This document shows, piece by piece, positions 54,712-61,627 of a stretch of 64,000 nucleotides of DNA. This stretch comes from Neptuniibacter sp048548695 (GTDB lineage Bacteria; Pseudomonadota; Gammaproteobacteria; Pseudomonadales; Balneatricaceae): assembly GCF_048548695.1 (NCBI RefSeq), contig NZ_JBLYIF010000003.1. One strand, written 5' to 3'. Every line of letters starts with the position of its first letter. The first letter of the stretch is position 1. A program made the position numbers and the translations under genes. The notes under the pieces are model-generated. The model worked only from the letters and a program-made list of their open reading frames with translations. It was not told the origin of the DNA and ran no database searches.

Positions 54712-56157
54712 TTAGTGGCCTGCTTTTACCGGTGTCAGGTTTTGTGCCAATACCTCTTCACCAAACCAGCTCAGGTTGTCATGCAGGGCAACCACTTCGC
54801 CGATGATGATCAGCGCTGGCGCGGGCAGTTGTGCCTCTGCCTGAAGTGCCGGCAGGGTTTCCAGAGTGGCGGTGAGGACTTTCTGATCCAATGCAGTACC
54901 GCGGGAAACGATGGCGGCAGGAGTACTACCCGGTTTGCCATGCTTAATCATCTCCTCACAGAGGTGCGGCAAACTGTGCAGTCCCATATAGAACACCAAT
55001 GTCTGATTAGGGTGTACCAATTCGTTAAAGTTGAGATCGGAGCTGCGGTTTTTCAGCTGACCGGTAATAAATTTAACTGATTGAGCATAGTTACGGTGGG
55101 TCAGAGGAATCCCGGCGTAGGTTGAGCAGGCACTGGCTGCGGTGATACCCGGCACGACCTGAAACGGAATGTTGTGTTGCTTGAGGCTTTCCAGTTCCTC
55201 GCCGCCGCGACCAAAGATAAAGGGATCGCCGCCTTTCAGTCGTACAACCCGCTTACCCTCCAGCGCATGCTGCACCAGCAGGGCATTAATACCCTCTTGC
55301 GGTACGGCATGGTTATCACGCTTTTTGCCGACAAATACCAGGTCGGCATCCCGGCGGCACAGGTCCAATACGGCATCTGACACCAACGCATCGTAGAGCA
55401 CGATGTCGGCTTGCTGCATCAGTCGCAGAGCTTTAAATGTCAGAAGCTCTGGATCACCCGGACCGCCACCGATCAGGTAGACTTCGCCTATCTGGTGTTC
55501 GGGGTTTTCGTGCTTCAGCTTGTCTTCGATCAGCGCAATCGCTTCCTGATCCCGACCGGCAAATACCTTCTCTGCGACCTGTCCCTGTAACACTGATTCC
55601 CAGAACATACGGCGCTGATTAAGGCTGCTAAAACGGGCTTTTACCTGATTACGGAATTGCTGCGCGATTTCTGCCAGTCGGCTGTAAGAGCGTGGAATCC
55701 AGGTTTCCAGCCGGGCACGAAGTAAACGTGCCAGTACCGGCGCACTGCCGCCGGATGAGATGCCAATAACAATCGGTGAGCGGTCAACAATCGCCGGGAA
55801 GACAAAGGTACACAGTCGAGGGTTGTCCACCACATTCACCGGGATGCCATGTTCAACCGCATCATAATGTACCCGTTCATTAAGCTGGTCGTCATCTGTC
55901 GCCGCGATCACCAGAATTTTATCTTCCAGCAATCCGCTATGGTATTCCCCGATAATGCTCTGGCCTGCGGATTCGTCCAGTAGGTTTTGCAACTCATCGC
56001 ACACCTGATGAGAGACCACACTGATCCGGGCACCGGCGCGGCACAGCAGGCGGGCTTTGCGCAGAGCAACTGCACCACCGCCAACCAGTAAAACAGGCTG
56101 TTCGGTCAGTTTGAAAAATAGAGGTAAATAATCCACGAGGAAGTACTCCGGGCGCAA
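54712..56157 (-). CDS. cysG: Siroheme synthase CysG (trifunctional)
   Basis: Makes siroheme, the cofactor of sulfite and nitrite reductases, from uroporphyrinogen III. The N-terminal half (dehydrogenase/ferrochelatase) shows the NAD loop VLLVGGGAVALRKARLL and NVVDNPRLCTFVFPA. The C-terminal half (SAM uroporphyrinogen methyltransferase) shows VYLIGGGPGDPELLTFKALRLM, VRLKGGDPFIFGRGGEE and VPGITAASACSTYAGIP. 481 residues is the full E. coli-type fusion. Divergent from the enoyl-CoA-hydratase gene. Confidence 0.95.
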   Translation of the reverse strand: MRPEYFLVDYLPLFFKLTEQPVLLVGGGAVALRKARLLCRAGARISVVSHQVCDELQNLLDESAGQSIIGEYHSGLLEDKILVIAATDDDQLNERVHYDAVEHGIPVNVVDNPRLCTFVFPAIVDRSPIVIGISSGGSAPVLARLLRARLETWIPRSYSRLAEIAQQFRNQVKARFSSLNQRRMFWESVLQGQVAEKVFAGRDQEAIALIEDKLKHENPEHQIGEVYLIGGGPGDPELLTFKALRLMQQADIVLYDALVSDAVLDLCRRDADLVFVGKKRDNHAVPQEGINALLVQHALEGKRVVRLKGGDPFIFGRGGEELESLKQHNIPFQVVPGITAASACSTYAGIPLTHRNYAQSVKFITGQLKNRSSDLNFNELVHPNQTLVFYMGLHSLPHLCEEMIKHGKPGSTPAAIVSRGTALDQKVLTATLETLPALQAEAQLPAPALIIIGEVVALHDNLSWFGEEVLAQNLTPVKAGH

Positions 56158-56290
56158 AAAAAACGTATGCTGCTAGTTTAACAGCAGGCTGGATGCATAC
56201 CCAGAAAGTAGGGCGGATTTGTTCGCCAAACTGCCCCTAAAATAGTGAATTGAAAATTTTGCTTTCCGTTTAACAGCCAAGGAGCCAGGT

Positions 56291-57409
56291 GTGACCGAAA
56301 CCAGCGCCCAGACCGTCCCTGTACTTTTTAATGAGCTGCCATTACGCCAGGGCGGCATCGCACTTCAGGTGGTGTTAAATGCGCCGCGCACGCTTAACGC
56401 GCTCAGTTTAGCGATGATTCAGCGTATTCAGCCGCGCCTGGATGCCGCCAGAAACGATCCGCAGGTCAAAGTGGTGCTGTTGCAGGGGAGTGGGGAAAAG
56501 GCGTTTTGTGCCGGTGGGGATGTGGTTGAACTCTGTCATGCGATCCGGCGCGGCGACCAGCAGCTACCGGAAACCTATTTCAGCGCGGAGTACCGCCTGG
56601 ACTACACCCTGCATACGTTCCCTAAACCTGTCATCTGCTGGGGCAGTGGCATTGTCATGGGTGGCGGCATGGGATTGATGAATGGCAGCAGCCATCGTGT
56701 AGTCACCGAACGATCTATGTTAGCCATGCCAGAAGTCACCATAGGCCTATATCCGGATGTGGGTGGTAGCTGGTTTCTCAATCATATGCCGGGGCAGGTA
56801 GGCTTGTTTCTGGCATTAACCGGCAGTCGGCTGAATGCCGCTGATGCCCTGTTGCTGGGGCTGGCTGACCATTATATGGACAGTGCCCACCTGGATAACC
56901 TGATTCATCATCTGCAACAGGCCGACTGGGATCAGCACAGCAATCATGCGGTCGTCAGCCAGGTGTTGGCCCATGTAGCGCGGATGCCTTATCCGGACCT
57001 GCCGTTGACCTCCAATGTATTACAGCATTTTGGCCTGATACAACAACTGATGCACGACTTAGATCCCTGTGTATTGCGAGAAAAACTTGAGGACCTGGCG
57101 AGTGACGATGCCTGGCTGCAGCGGGCGTTGCAAACGATACAGCATGGCAGTCCGCTGGCTATGCGGCTGATTCAACAACAGTTGGCACGCTGCCGTCATC
57201 TGTCACTAAAATCAGTGTTTCAGGCTGAACTGGCGTTGTCAGTACAGATCTGTCGGCAGGGTGATTTTGCTGAAGGGGTCAGGGCCCTGTTAGTGGATAA
57301 GGATAATAAGCCGCAATGGCGGTTTGGCTCATTGACTGAGGTGCCAGTGGCGTTTGTGGAGGCGTTTTTTGCGTCGCCCTGGGAGGTGAATCCCTTGGCT
57401 GATCTTTGA
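56291..57409 (+). CDS. Enoyl-CoA hydratase / 3-hydroxyisobutyryl-CoA hydrolase family protein
   Basis: 372 residues. The crotonase-fold segments are APRTLNALS, AFCAGGDVVELC (oxyanion loop), GIVMGGGMGLMNG and MPEVTIGLYPDVGGSWFL, including the catalytic Glu of PEV/T in this class and the Asp of PDVGG. The length and the C-terminal region (LASDDAWLQRALQTI, FVEAFFASPWEVNPLAD) are closer to 3-hydroxyisobutyryl-CoA hydrolase, used in valine breakdown, than to a simple hydratase. It starts at a GTG behind GGAG. No other valine pathway genes are in view, so the substrate is not certain. Confidence 0.87.
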   Translation: MTETSAQTVPVLFNELPLRQGGIALQVVLNAPRTLNALSLAMIQRIQPRLDAARNDPQVKVVLLQGSGEKAFCAGGDVVELCHAIRRGDQQLPETYFSAEYRLDYTLHTFPKPVICWGSGIVMGGGMGLMNGSSHRVVTERSMLAMPEVTIGLYPDVGGSWFLNHMPGQVGLFLALTGSRLNAADALLLGLADHYMDSAHLDNLIHHLQQADWDQHSNHAVVSQVLAHVARMPYPDLPLTSNVLQHFGLIQQLMHDLDPCVLREKLEDLASDDAWLQRALQTIQHGSPLAMRLIQQQLARCRHLSLKSVFQAELALSVQICRQGDFAEGVRALLVDKDNKPQWRFGSLTEVPVAFVEAFFASPWEVNPLADL

Positions 57410-57673
57410 CCTTGCTGACGTAGCGCAGTTTTGGACTCGCGTTGCCGGATGTTATTCTCACTTTGTTCACGCCTCACGGCGTGTTAAGGGGATTGGCGGC
57501 AAGCCCCTTAACAATCCCCAGTCGCCCTGCTGCTGGATTGGCTACGCCAACGTCCCTGCGGGCTTCAGTAACAAGCGCGGGCGAAAAATTCGGCCTGCGG
57601 CCTCAAACAGTTCTGTCTTGAATCGCTTGTCACTTCCAGGCCTCGGCTGCGCAGAAGGGGAATAAGGGTGCCA
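57410..57673. other. Gene-free region with hairpins at the boundary of the accessory segment
   Basis: No gene is supported. CACGCC-TCA-GGCGTG-type hairpin lies at about 57464-57480, and GTTAAGGGG / CCCCTTAAC (about 57482-57512) is a perfect 9-bp inverted repeat with an 11-13 base loop. Further right TAACAAGCG (about 57571) is matched imperfectly by CGCTTGTCA (about 57625). The last pair resembles a worn attC, but the right core is not GTTRRRY. The region may hold debris of the same integron or IS, without proof. Confidence 0.35.
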
Positions 57674-57811
57674 GCTTTGGATTTGGCTGCATATATGCAG
57701 CATTTCTATAATTAGATTCGACTCTGCTCAAGTTTAACTTACCTGAGTCCGGTCGAATATGAAGCATGGCAGCGTGACCAGTGAAGGTGTCGGCTTACGG
57801 GTAAAACTAAA
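57674..57811 (+). pseudogene. Relic of an IS3-family transposase 3' end and right inverted repeat
   Basis: Reading in frame from 57674 gives ALDLAAYMQHFYN-stop-IRLCSSLTYLSPVEYEAW, ending at TGA 57782-57784. This matches the C-terminus of IS3-family transposases (FYN..RLHSSLxYLSPVEYE), but a TAG interrupts it at 57713-57715 and Cys replaces the usual His. Beyond the stop, GTGTCGGCTTACGGGTAAAACT (57787-57809) resembles, in reverse complement, IS3-type ends (TACCC..GTAA...GACAC). The rest of the transposase is missing, so it is a truncated inactive relic. Base 57811 is about where the element should end. Confidence 0.75.
57687..57700. repeat. Perfect 14-bp palindrome inside the IS relic
   Basis: CTGCATATATGCAG. 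Without spacer and within the transposase relic frame; function unknown, possibly incidental. Confidence 0.5.
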
Positions 57812-57818
57812 TGGGTTG

Positions 57819-57847
57819 CTGACAGGTGCCCACATCCTGTGTATAAA
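57819..57847 (+). promoter_or_regulatory. Sigma70-like promoter reading rightward
   Basis: CTGACA (57819-57824) and TATAAA (57842-57847) are separated by 17 bases, one mismatch each from the consensus. Transcription would start near 57854, just before the LexA box. Confidence 0.65.
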
Positions 57848-57860
57848 ATGACACTAAAAA

Positions 57861-57876
57861 CTGTATATATATACAG
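57861..57876. promoter_or_regulatory. LexA (SOS) box
   Basis: CTGTATATATATACAG is a perfect CTGT-N8-ACAG palindrome with the alternating AT centre of the consensus. It lies at the presumed start of transcription of the rightward promoter. On the minus strand a weaker TTGGAC / TATATA pair (16-base spacing) also covers it, so regulation could run in either direction. Integron integrase promoters are commonly LexA-controlled, which suits its position beside the cassette array. Confidence 0.8.
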
Positions 57877-57898
57877 TATATCTGGATAAGTCCAATTT

Positions 57899-57958
57899 AT
57901 GCGCGCATTTCAATGCCTCCCATGGCGCGTTTCTATCCTTGCGTTTTTTATAAATTGA
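57899..57958 (+). CDS. Possible SOS-induced 19-residue peptide (uncertain)
   Basis: A short frame from an ATG 22 bases after the LexA box: basic and aromatic start (MRAFQCLPWR) then hydrophobic VSILAFFIN. Size, charge and position recall small membrane-active SOS peptides such as TisB, but no sequence match is claimed. The ribosome site is weak (GGATAAG at 12 bases), and random frames of this length are common. Listed because the promoter needs a product. Confidence 0.2.
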   Translation: MRAFQCLPWRVSILAFFIN

Positions 57959-57983
57959 TTAGATATTAGGCACTTAGGGATTT

Positions 57984-58009
57984 GACTGTGCGAGCTTATG
58001 CGCACAGTC
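57984..58009. repeat. Stem-loop 3' of the SOS promoter
   Basis: GACTGTGCG / CGCACAGTC, nine perfect pairs with an 8-base loop (AGCTTATG). No T run follows, so it is not a normal intrinsic terminator. Confidence 0.55.
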
Positions 58010-58145
58010 GCTCATCAAAACGCGCATGCTCGTTTTTAGCGGAAGAAAATGACGGTGTTGTCTAAAAGCTATTTAAATTCAGATTGTTACAGTTGTTTGT
58101 GTTTTTTTCGATGGCAGCAAAACGCGCTGGCTCGTTATTAAAATG

Positions 58146-58649
58146 TTATGAGCTCACCCGGATATACATTCCGCGATCGCTCATTCGTTCCAGTGCTGAT
58201 GCGCACTCGTCGCCCCATGCAAACATCACGGTACCGGCACCGCTTCTGCTCTTTTTGTGCTGGTTCTCTCGCCCCGGCACGAAGTCGATCCGGCCCTGAA
58301 CAAACAGCATCGCCGTCGCGGATCTCATGGCTGCCTGGCACCAACTGGCATCTGTCCGGCTGAATACCAGCGCCACCCCATTGCCGTGGGCAATCATGCG
58401 GTTCATCCATTGCGGGGTCTCTTTACCATATGGAGGATTGAGCCACACCCGGCCGTACCATGGCTTGCTCAGCCCGTCATCGAATACGGTGTACTTGGTC
58501 GCGGCCGGTACCGCCGTAACCATGTCGTGAGGGCTGGACGGGTCCAGATCGAACTGCAGGCCGAGCTCGTCGAACACCCACGCCGGGGTGTACCACTCAA
58601 CGCTTTTAATCGGCGATCGCTCGATTTCAGTTCCAAATAATCCGCTCAT
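58146..58649 (-). CDS. Phage-type DNA N6-adenine methyltransferase (Dam family), reversed in the array
   Basis: 167 residues. The segments PIKSVEWYTPAWVFDELGLQFDLDP and VWLNPPYGKETPQWM, with the catalytic NPPY, match phage N-6-adenine methyltransferases; GVALVFSRTDASWCQAA and RIDFVPG also fit. It would methylate adenine in a site that cannot be predicted. It runs against the other cassettes. Its start (GTTATGAGC on the minus strand) overlaps the GTTATG core form seen elsewhere in the array, and its stop TAA is next to TAAC. Phage origin is likely. No cognate restriction enzyme is seen, so it is an orphan. Confidence 0.88.
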   Translation of the reverse strand: MSGLFGTEIERSPIKSVEWYTPAWVFDELGLQFDLDPSSPHDMVTAVPAATKYTVFDDGLSKPWYGRVWLNPPYGKETPQWMNRMIAHGNGVALVFSRTDASWCQAAMRSATAMLFVQGRIDFVPGRENQHKKSRSGAGTVMFAWGDECASALERMSDRGMYIRVSS

Positions 58650-58715
58650 AACAACTCGCTAGTTCTGACCTCAATACGCTGCGCTCCTTTCGGCAGCACA
58701 GCTCCAGGGTTATAC
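58649..58715 (+). repeat. Possible degenerate attC site (attC-0)
   Basis: TAACAA at 58649 and GTTATAC at 58709 have the outline of attC cores; a small stem GCTGC / GCAGC (58678-58698) lies between. The long arms pair poorly, so this call is weaker than the others. It also reads as a site on the minus strand ending GTTATGA. Confidence 0.4.
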
Positions 58716-58736
58716 ACCAAAGGAATACCTGCAGAA

Positions 58737-59081
58737 ATGGAATTTTTGAGAACTACTTTCACTTACATACTTTTTTTAGCTATAGCATGTGGTTTTCTGT
58801 CAATGGCTGTATGTATGTTTCATATTCTCAAGGGACAAACCATTGTCAGGAATGCCGCCAATAAGAGATTTCATAAAAAGTATGGCGCTTCGCTACCTCT
58901 TCTTATTCTGCTAACTAGGCAGGAAATTGACCTTCATCTTGAGAAAGGGAGTCTTGAATATCAGATAGCAACCAAACAGGCTACTTCATATGAATTATTC
59001 ATTAAGTCTTGGGTGTTTGCTGCTATTTGTATGGTTACATTAATTGCATCAAGCTATGCATTTCAGTGGCTTGATGTATAA
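58737..59081 (+). CDS. Cassette gene: small two-helix membrane protein
   Basis: 114 residues. N-terminal helix FTYILFLAIACGFLSMAVCMF and C-terminal helix WVFAAICMVTLIASSYAFQWL flank a polar, basic middle (KGQTIVRNAANKRFHKKYG...LTRQEIDLHLEKGS). No family recognised. A weak AAAGGA lies upstream of the ATG. The stop codon is at the left core of attC-1, as is usual in cassettes. Confidence 0.75.
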   Translation: MEFLRTTFTYILFLAIACGFLSMAVCMFHILKGQTIVRNAANKRFHKKYGASLPLLILLTRQEIDLHLEKGSLEYQIATKQATSYELFIKSWVFAAICMVTLIASSYAFQWLDV

Positions 59082-59130
59082 CAAGAAAAGGCATCCGACG
59101 CATTCTGCGCGGCTGCTTTGGGCGTTAGCC
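59076..59130 (+). repeat. attC site 1
   Basis: Left core GTATAAC, right core GTTAGCC, 55 bp. Inner arms GCATCCGACGC / GCGCGGCTGC pair with a mismatch around the loop ATTCT. Short, class-1-like length. Confidence 0.85.
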
Positions 59131-59143
59131 ATCAGGAAGAATG

Positions 59144-59806
59144 ATGCCAGAATCTAAATATACGCAAGAGCAATACAAAGAAGATTTTCTTTCTGACGAA
59201 AAAAAGAGAGAAAAGGCGCTCGAGCGTGCATTAGATACGCGTAAGTTTGAAGTAGAACTCTATTGGAAAAGAGCTGCATATTTTTGGACTTTTATCGGTG
59301 CCGTATTGGCTGGTTTTATTGCTGTACAAGCATCTTCAATCACCAATAAGACAGATCTTTCAGTAGTGTTGTCATGTGTTGGCTTTGTCTTTTCCGTAGC
59401 ATGGTTCTGTGTTAATCGTGGGAGCAAGCATTGGCAAGAAAACTGGGAGAAGCACGTAGATATGTTAGAGAATGAAACCTCTGGGCCACTCTACAAGGTC
59501 GTATTAACTAGAGGAAAACCAAGTGGAGTGTGTGAACATGCACGGCACTTACTAACTGGTCCATCGCCCCTGTCAGTATCAAAAATAAACCAATTAATTA
59601 GTCTATACATTGCGCTGCTATGGGCGGTGCTGGTGTGGTACTCACTTCCTGACCTGAATAGCAATTCAGGTATGAATCTATTTTACTGTTCGGTAATATT
59701 CTTAAGTATTTTCGCTTGCATATCTTTTTTCTGGCTTGGTCGTACATTTCAGGGCGGGTTTTGGCATAGGGCAAGCATAAGGTCAACAGAAATAAACAAT
59801 GGCTAA
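59144..59806 (+). CDS. Cassette gene: four-helix membrane protein, unknown family
   Basis: 220 residues from the second ATG (AGGA six bases upstream). A charged N-terminus (EQYKEDFLSDEKKREKALERALDTRKFEVELYWKR) precedes two membrane helices (AAYFWTFIGAVLAGFIAVQA; LSVVLSCVGFVFSVAWFCV). A soluble loop follows (RGSKHWQENWEKHVDMLENETSGPLYK; PSPLSVSKINQLISLYIA), then two more helices to residue 205. The charged-TM-TM-loop-TM-TM layout, with the HWQENWEKH motif, resembles membrane proteins I have seen next to defence genes and in cassettes, but I cannot name the family. Confidence 0.78.
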   Translation: MPESKYTQEQYKEDFLSDEKKREKALERALDTRKFEVELYWKRAAYFWTFIGAVLAGFIAVQASSITNKTDLSVVLSCVGFVFSVAWFCVNRGSKHWQENWEKHVDMLENETSGPLYKVVLTRGKPSGVCEHARHLLTGPSPLSVSKINQLISLYIALLWAVLVWYSLPDLNSNSGMNLFYCSVIFLSIFACISFFWLGRTFQGGFWHRASIRSTEINNG

Positions 59807-59920
59807 CAAAGTAATCCACTCCGAACCCAAAAACTACGCATTTTTAGTTTCCATTCCGCTCGCGCTGCTTTATAACCTAAAAATGCTCCGCTTTCGGGTC
59901 GGGTGATTACGGCGTTAAGC
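59801..59920 (+). repeat. attC site 2
   Basis: Left core GGCTAAC, right core GTTAAGC, 120 bp. Strong pairing: GTAATCCACTCCGAACCC against GGGTCGGGTGATTAC with gaps, and GCATTTTTAG / CTAAAAATGC further in. The pairing is a VCR-like long type. Confidence 0.92.
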
Positions 59921-59932
59921 TAAAGGTGAGCT

Positions 59933-60400
59933 ATGGATAGCAACGATGACTACCTTTATGACCCTCGAGGCGAGGGGGTGATAGAAAACTTCTGCTACTT
60001 TATTACCATTACGGTTTCGTCGTGGTTTGCTTCAATGTTTATTGTATATAAACTACTAAGCGGTATTCCTGTGGCCTTGCTTTTACCACTGCCTCTTTTC
60101 GCAATTTATTACTCAATTTGCTGGAAAAATAAAAGATATTTGATGCCTAGAATTCCGCTCGGTTATAAAAGCGGAATGCTTAGTGTGGGGAAATTTTTCA
60201 TTTACATTAGTAGTTCTATCTATTTTTTATCTTTTGCATGGCTGCTATATATAGTGTTATTCGGTACGGCAGGAAGTATATCAGGCGTTCCTTTTGGTAT
60301 CGGTTTATTTACTGCTTTTTTCCCAAGCTTGGTAGGCATTACCCTAATTGAGAGTGTCAGAAGAAAAGCGAAGAGGGCATTCAGTGAAGAATCAGCTTAA
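59933..60400 (+). CDS. Cassette gene: four-helix membrane protein
   Basis: 155 residues with an acidic N-terminus (MDSNDDYLYDPRGEGVIENF), then membrane segments FCYFITITVSSWFASMFIVYKLL, VALLLPLPLFAIYYSICW, ISSSIYFLSFAWLLYIVLFG and FGIGLFTAFFPSLVGITL, with a basic tail SVRRKAKRAF. No family recognised. AGGTGAG is a ribosome site before the ATG. AT-rich relative to the core genome. Confidence 0.75.
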   Translation: MDSNDDYLYDPRGEGVIENFCYFITITVSSWFASMFIVYKLLSGIPVALLLPLPLFAIYYSICWKNKRYLMPRIPLGYKSGMLSVGKFFIYISSSIYFLSFAWLLYIVLFGTAGSISGVPFGIGLFTAFFPSLVGITLIESVRRKAKRAFSEESA

Positions 60401-60484
60401 CAAGGCCGTCAACGATCAGCCCAGCTGCGCTGGGCTCGGACCTTCGCCGCTACGCGGCTTCGGCCCGTTACGGCGGCGTTATGT
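60395..60484 (+). repeat. attC site 3
   Basis: Left core GCTTAAC, right core GTTATGT, 90 bp. GCCGT-C-AACG pairs with CGTT-ACGGC next to the cores, and several short hairpins (CCCAGCTGCGCTGGG, CCGCTACGCGG) lie inside. The next gene's ATG is inside the right core. Confidence 0.9.
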
Positions 60485-60705
60485 CTTATAAATTTTCTGC
60501 AAAATTTTGGTTTCAGGCGTTAATAAGGCTGCCACTGCTCATTGCCGTGCTTTACTTCTTTTTCGACTTCCTAGGGGATGCAGATTCTGAGACCAGAATG
60601 AGTGTAGTTATTTTATTGGCTGCTGTAATTCTAATAGTTATCTATTTCATAATTGATTGCATACTCTACTTGTATAAAGAAACAAAACGTTTAAATAAGG
60701 AATAG
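60481..60705 (+). CDS. Cassette gene: very small two-helix membrane protein
   Basis: 74 residues with two membrane helices: FWFQALIRLPLLIAVLYFFFDFL and MSVVILLAAVILIVIYFIIDCILYLY, separated by GDADSETR; the C-terminal tail KETKRLNKE is basic. Its ATG is the middle of the attC-3 right core (GTTATG), so it has no conventional leader and would depend on an unusual or leaderless start, or on translation coupled to the upstream gene. No family recognised. Confidence 0.65.
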   Translation: MSYKFSAKFWFQALIRLPLLIAVLYFFFDFLGDADSETRMSVVILLAAVILIVIYFIIDCILYLYKETKRLNKE

Positions 60706-60725
60706 GAACATGAAGGGAAAATCAT

Positions 60726-60786
60726 ACATAACAAGTAGCTGTAGCGGATCGTCGCTGCGCGCCTTCCACTAAGCTAGGCGTTAGGC
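60726..60786 (+). repeat. attC site 4
   Basis: Left core ACATAAC, right core GTTAGGC, 61 bp. Short arms TAGCT / AGCTA pair next to the cores, and AGCG-GATCGT-CGCT forms the inner stem. Confidence 0.85.
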
Positions 60787-60815
60787 AGAATCAGTATCAA
60801 ACATAGGATGTAATT

Positions 60816-61523
60816 TTGGAGCAACAAGTAATAGAAGCTGTTCAGGGGCAAGAGATACTGGCAAGGCCGGCCAATCAACTGCTGAATGATTTTGGTGCAG
60901 GAAGAGCTTCGCCTGGTTCTGGTAGTGCTGCTGCACTTCTGGGGCTTCTGGCATCAAAAATGATAATTACAGTTTGCGACATAAGCCTTAGGAAAGATGA
61001 ATGCTCTCAATCTCATCGAGAGTTTTCATTTATCTCAGAGAAAGTTACAAGTGAAATAGAGCCTCGACTTAAAAATCTTTTTGAAAAAGACGCCAAGGAT
61101 TTTGAAAAGGTAGTAAGCCTCAGGGTATCGAGGGATAAGTCCACAGATACTAATGAAAAATCTAAGTATGCGAGAGAATCTCTAGATCTACTGCAGGTTG
61201 CAACTGATTACACATTCGAAGTTGCCGAGACCTCATTAAGCCTCATGGAATATGGTGTAACAATGTTTGAACATGGGTGGCACGCTATACGAGGGGATTC
61301 CGGAGTGGCCATTAGTGCTGCAATGTCTGGAGTAATGTCTTCCATCTTTATTATTAACCTAAATTTGAAAACCCTGAAACGAAGAAAGTATTCAAAAGAC
61401 AATTTAGAGAGAGTTCAGAGATTACATTCGAGACTGGAAGAGTTACAAACAAAAGCATTTTCTTGTGTGACACACATTAGTGCCGAATCACTTGAGTCTA
61501 TTCAGCTTGAGCTAGGTGAATAG
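60816..61523 (+). CDS. Cassette gene: cyclodeaminase/cyclohydrolase family protein (FTCD_C-like)
   Basis: 235 residues starting at a TTG with AGGA seven bases upstream. The segment ANQLLNDFGAGRASPGSGSAAALLGLLASKMIITVCDIS is the helical, Gly/Ser-rich start of the formimidoyltetrahydrofolate cyclodeaminase-like family (equivalent to PTPGGGS). FEKDAKDFEKV and GDSGVAISAAMSGVMSSIFIINLNLK are the other typical helices. In metabolism this fold acts on formimino- or methenyl-tetrahydrofolate. A free-standing copy without the formiminotransferase or folD partner is notable; the substrate here is unknown. The rest of the helices (EVAETSLSLMEYG) are less typical. Confidence 0.75.
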   Translation: MEQQVIEAVQGQEILARPANQLLNDFGAGRASPGSGSAAALLGLLASKMIITVCDISLRKDECSQSHREFSFISEKVTSEIEPRLKNLFEKDAKDFEKVVSLRVSRDKSTDTNEKSKYARESLDLLQVATDYTFEVAETSLSLMEYGVTMFEHGWHAIRGDSGVAISAAMSGVMSSIFIINLNLKTLKRRKYSKDNLERVQRLHSRLEELQTKAFSCVTHISAESLESIQLELGE

Positions 61524-61526
61524 CAT

Positions 61527-61607
61527 GCCTAACAAGGGTAGGCAAAATCGCCCGCAAAAGACGCGGGCTGGACTCGCTAACGCTCGCCTTTGCTACCGGC
61601 GTTATGT
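61527..61607 (+). repeat. attC site 5
   Basis: Left core GCCTAAC, right core GTTATGT, 81 bp. GGTAGGCAAA pairs with TTTGCTACC with one unpaired G, the classic extrahelical base; inner stem CCCGC / GCGGG follows. Confidence 0.92.
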
Positions 61608-61627
61608 GTCAACCTTGAAATGAAACC

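Noticed and set aside
54544..55080. A 178-residue plus-strand frame crossing the 3' end of cysG
   Set aside because: It is mostly the antisense of a well-supported gene and has no recognisable features.
57410..57660. Inverted repeats and TAACAAGCG / CGCTTGTCA as another attC site
   Set aside because: The right end lacks a GTTRRRY core and no cassette gene lies beside it. It could be decayed, but I cannot support it as a site.
57410..58145. Integron integrase gene
   Set aside because: All frames were read for IntI motifs; none is present, and stop codons are frequent.
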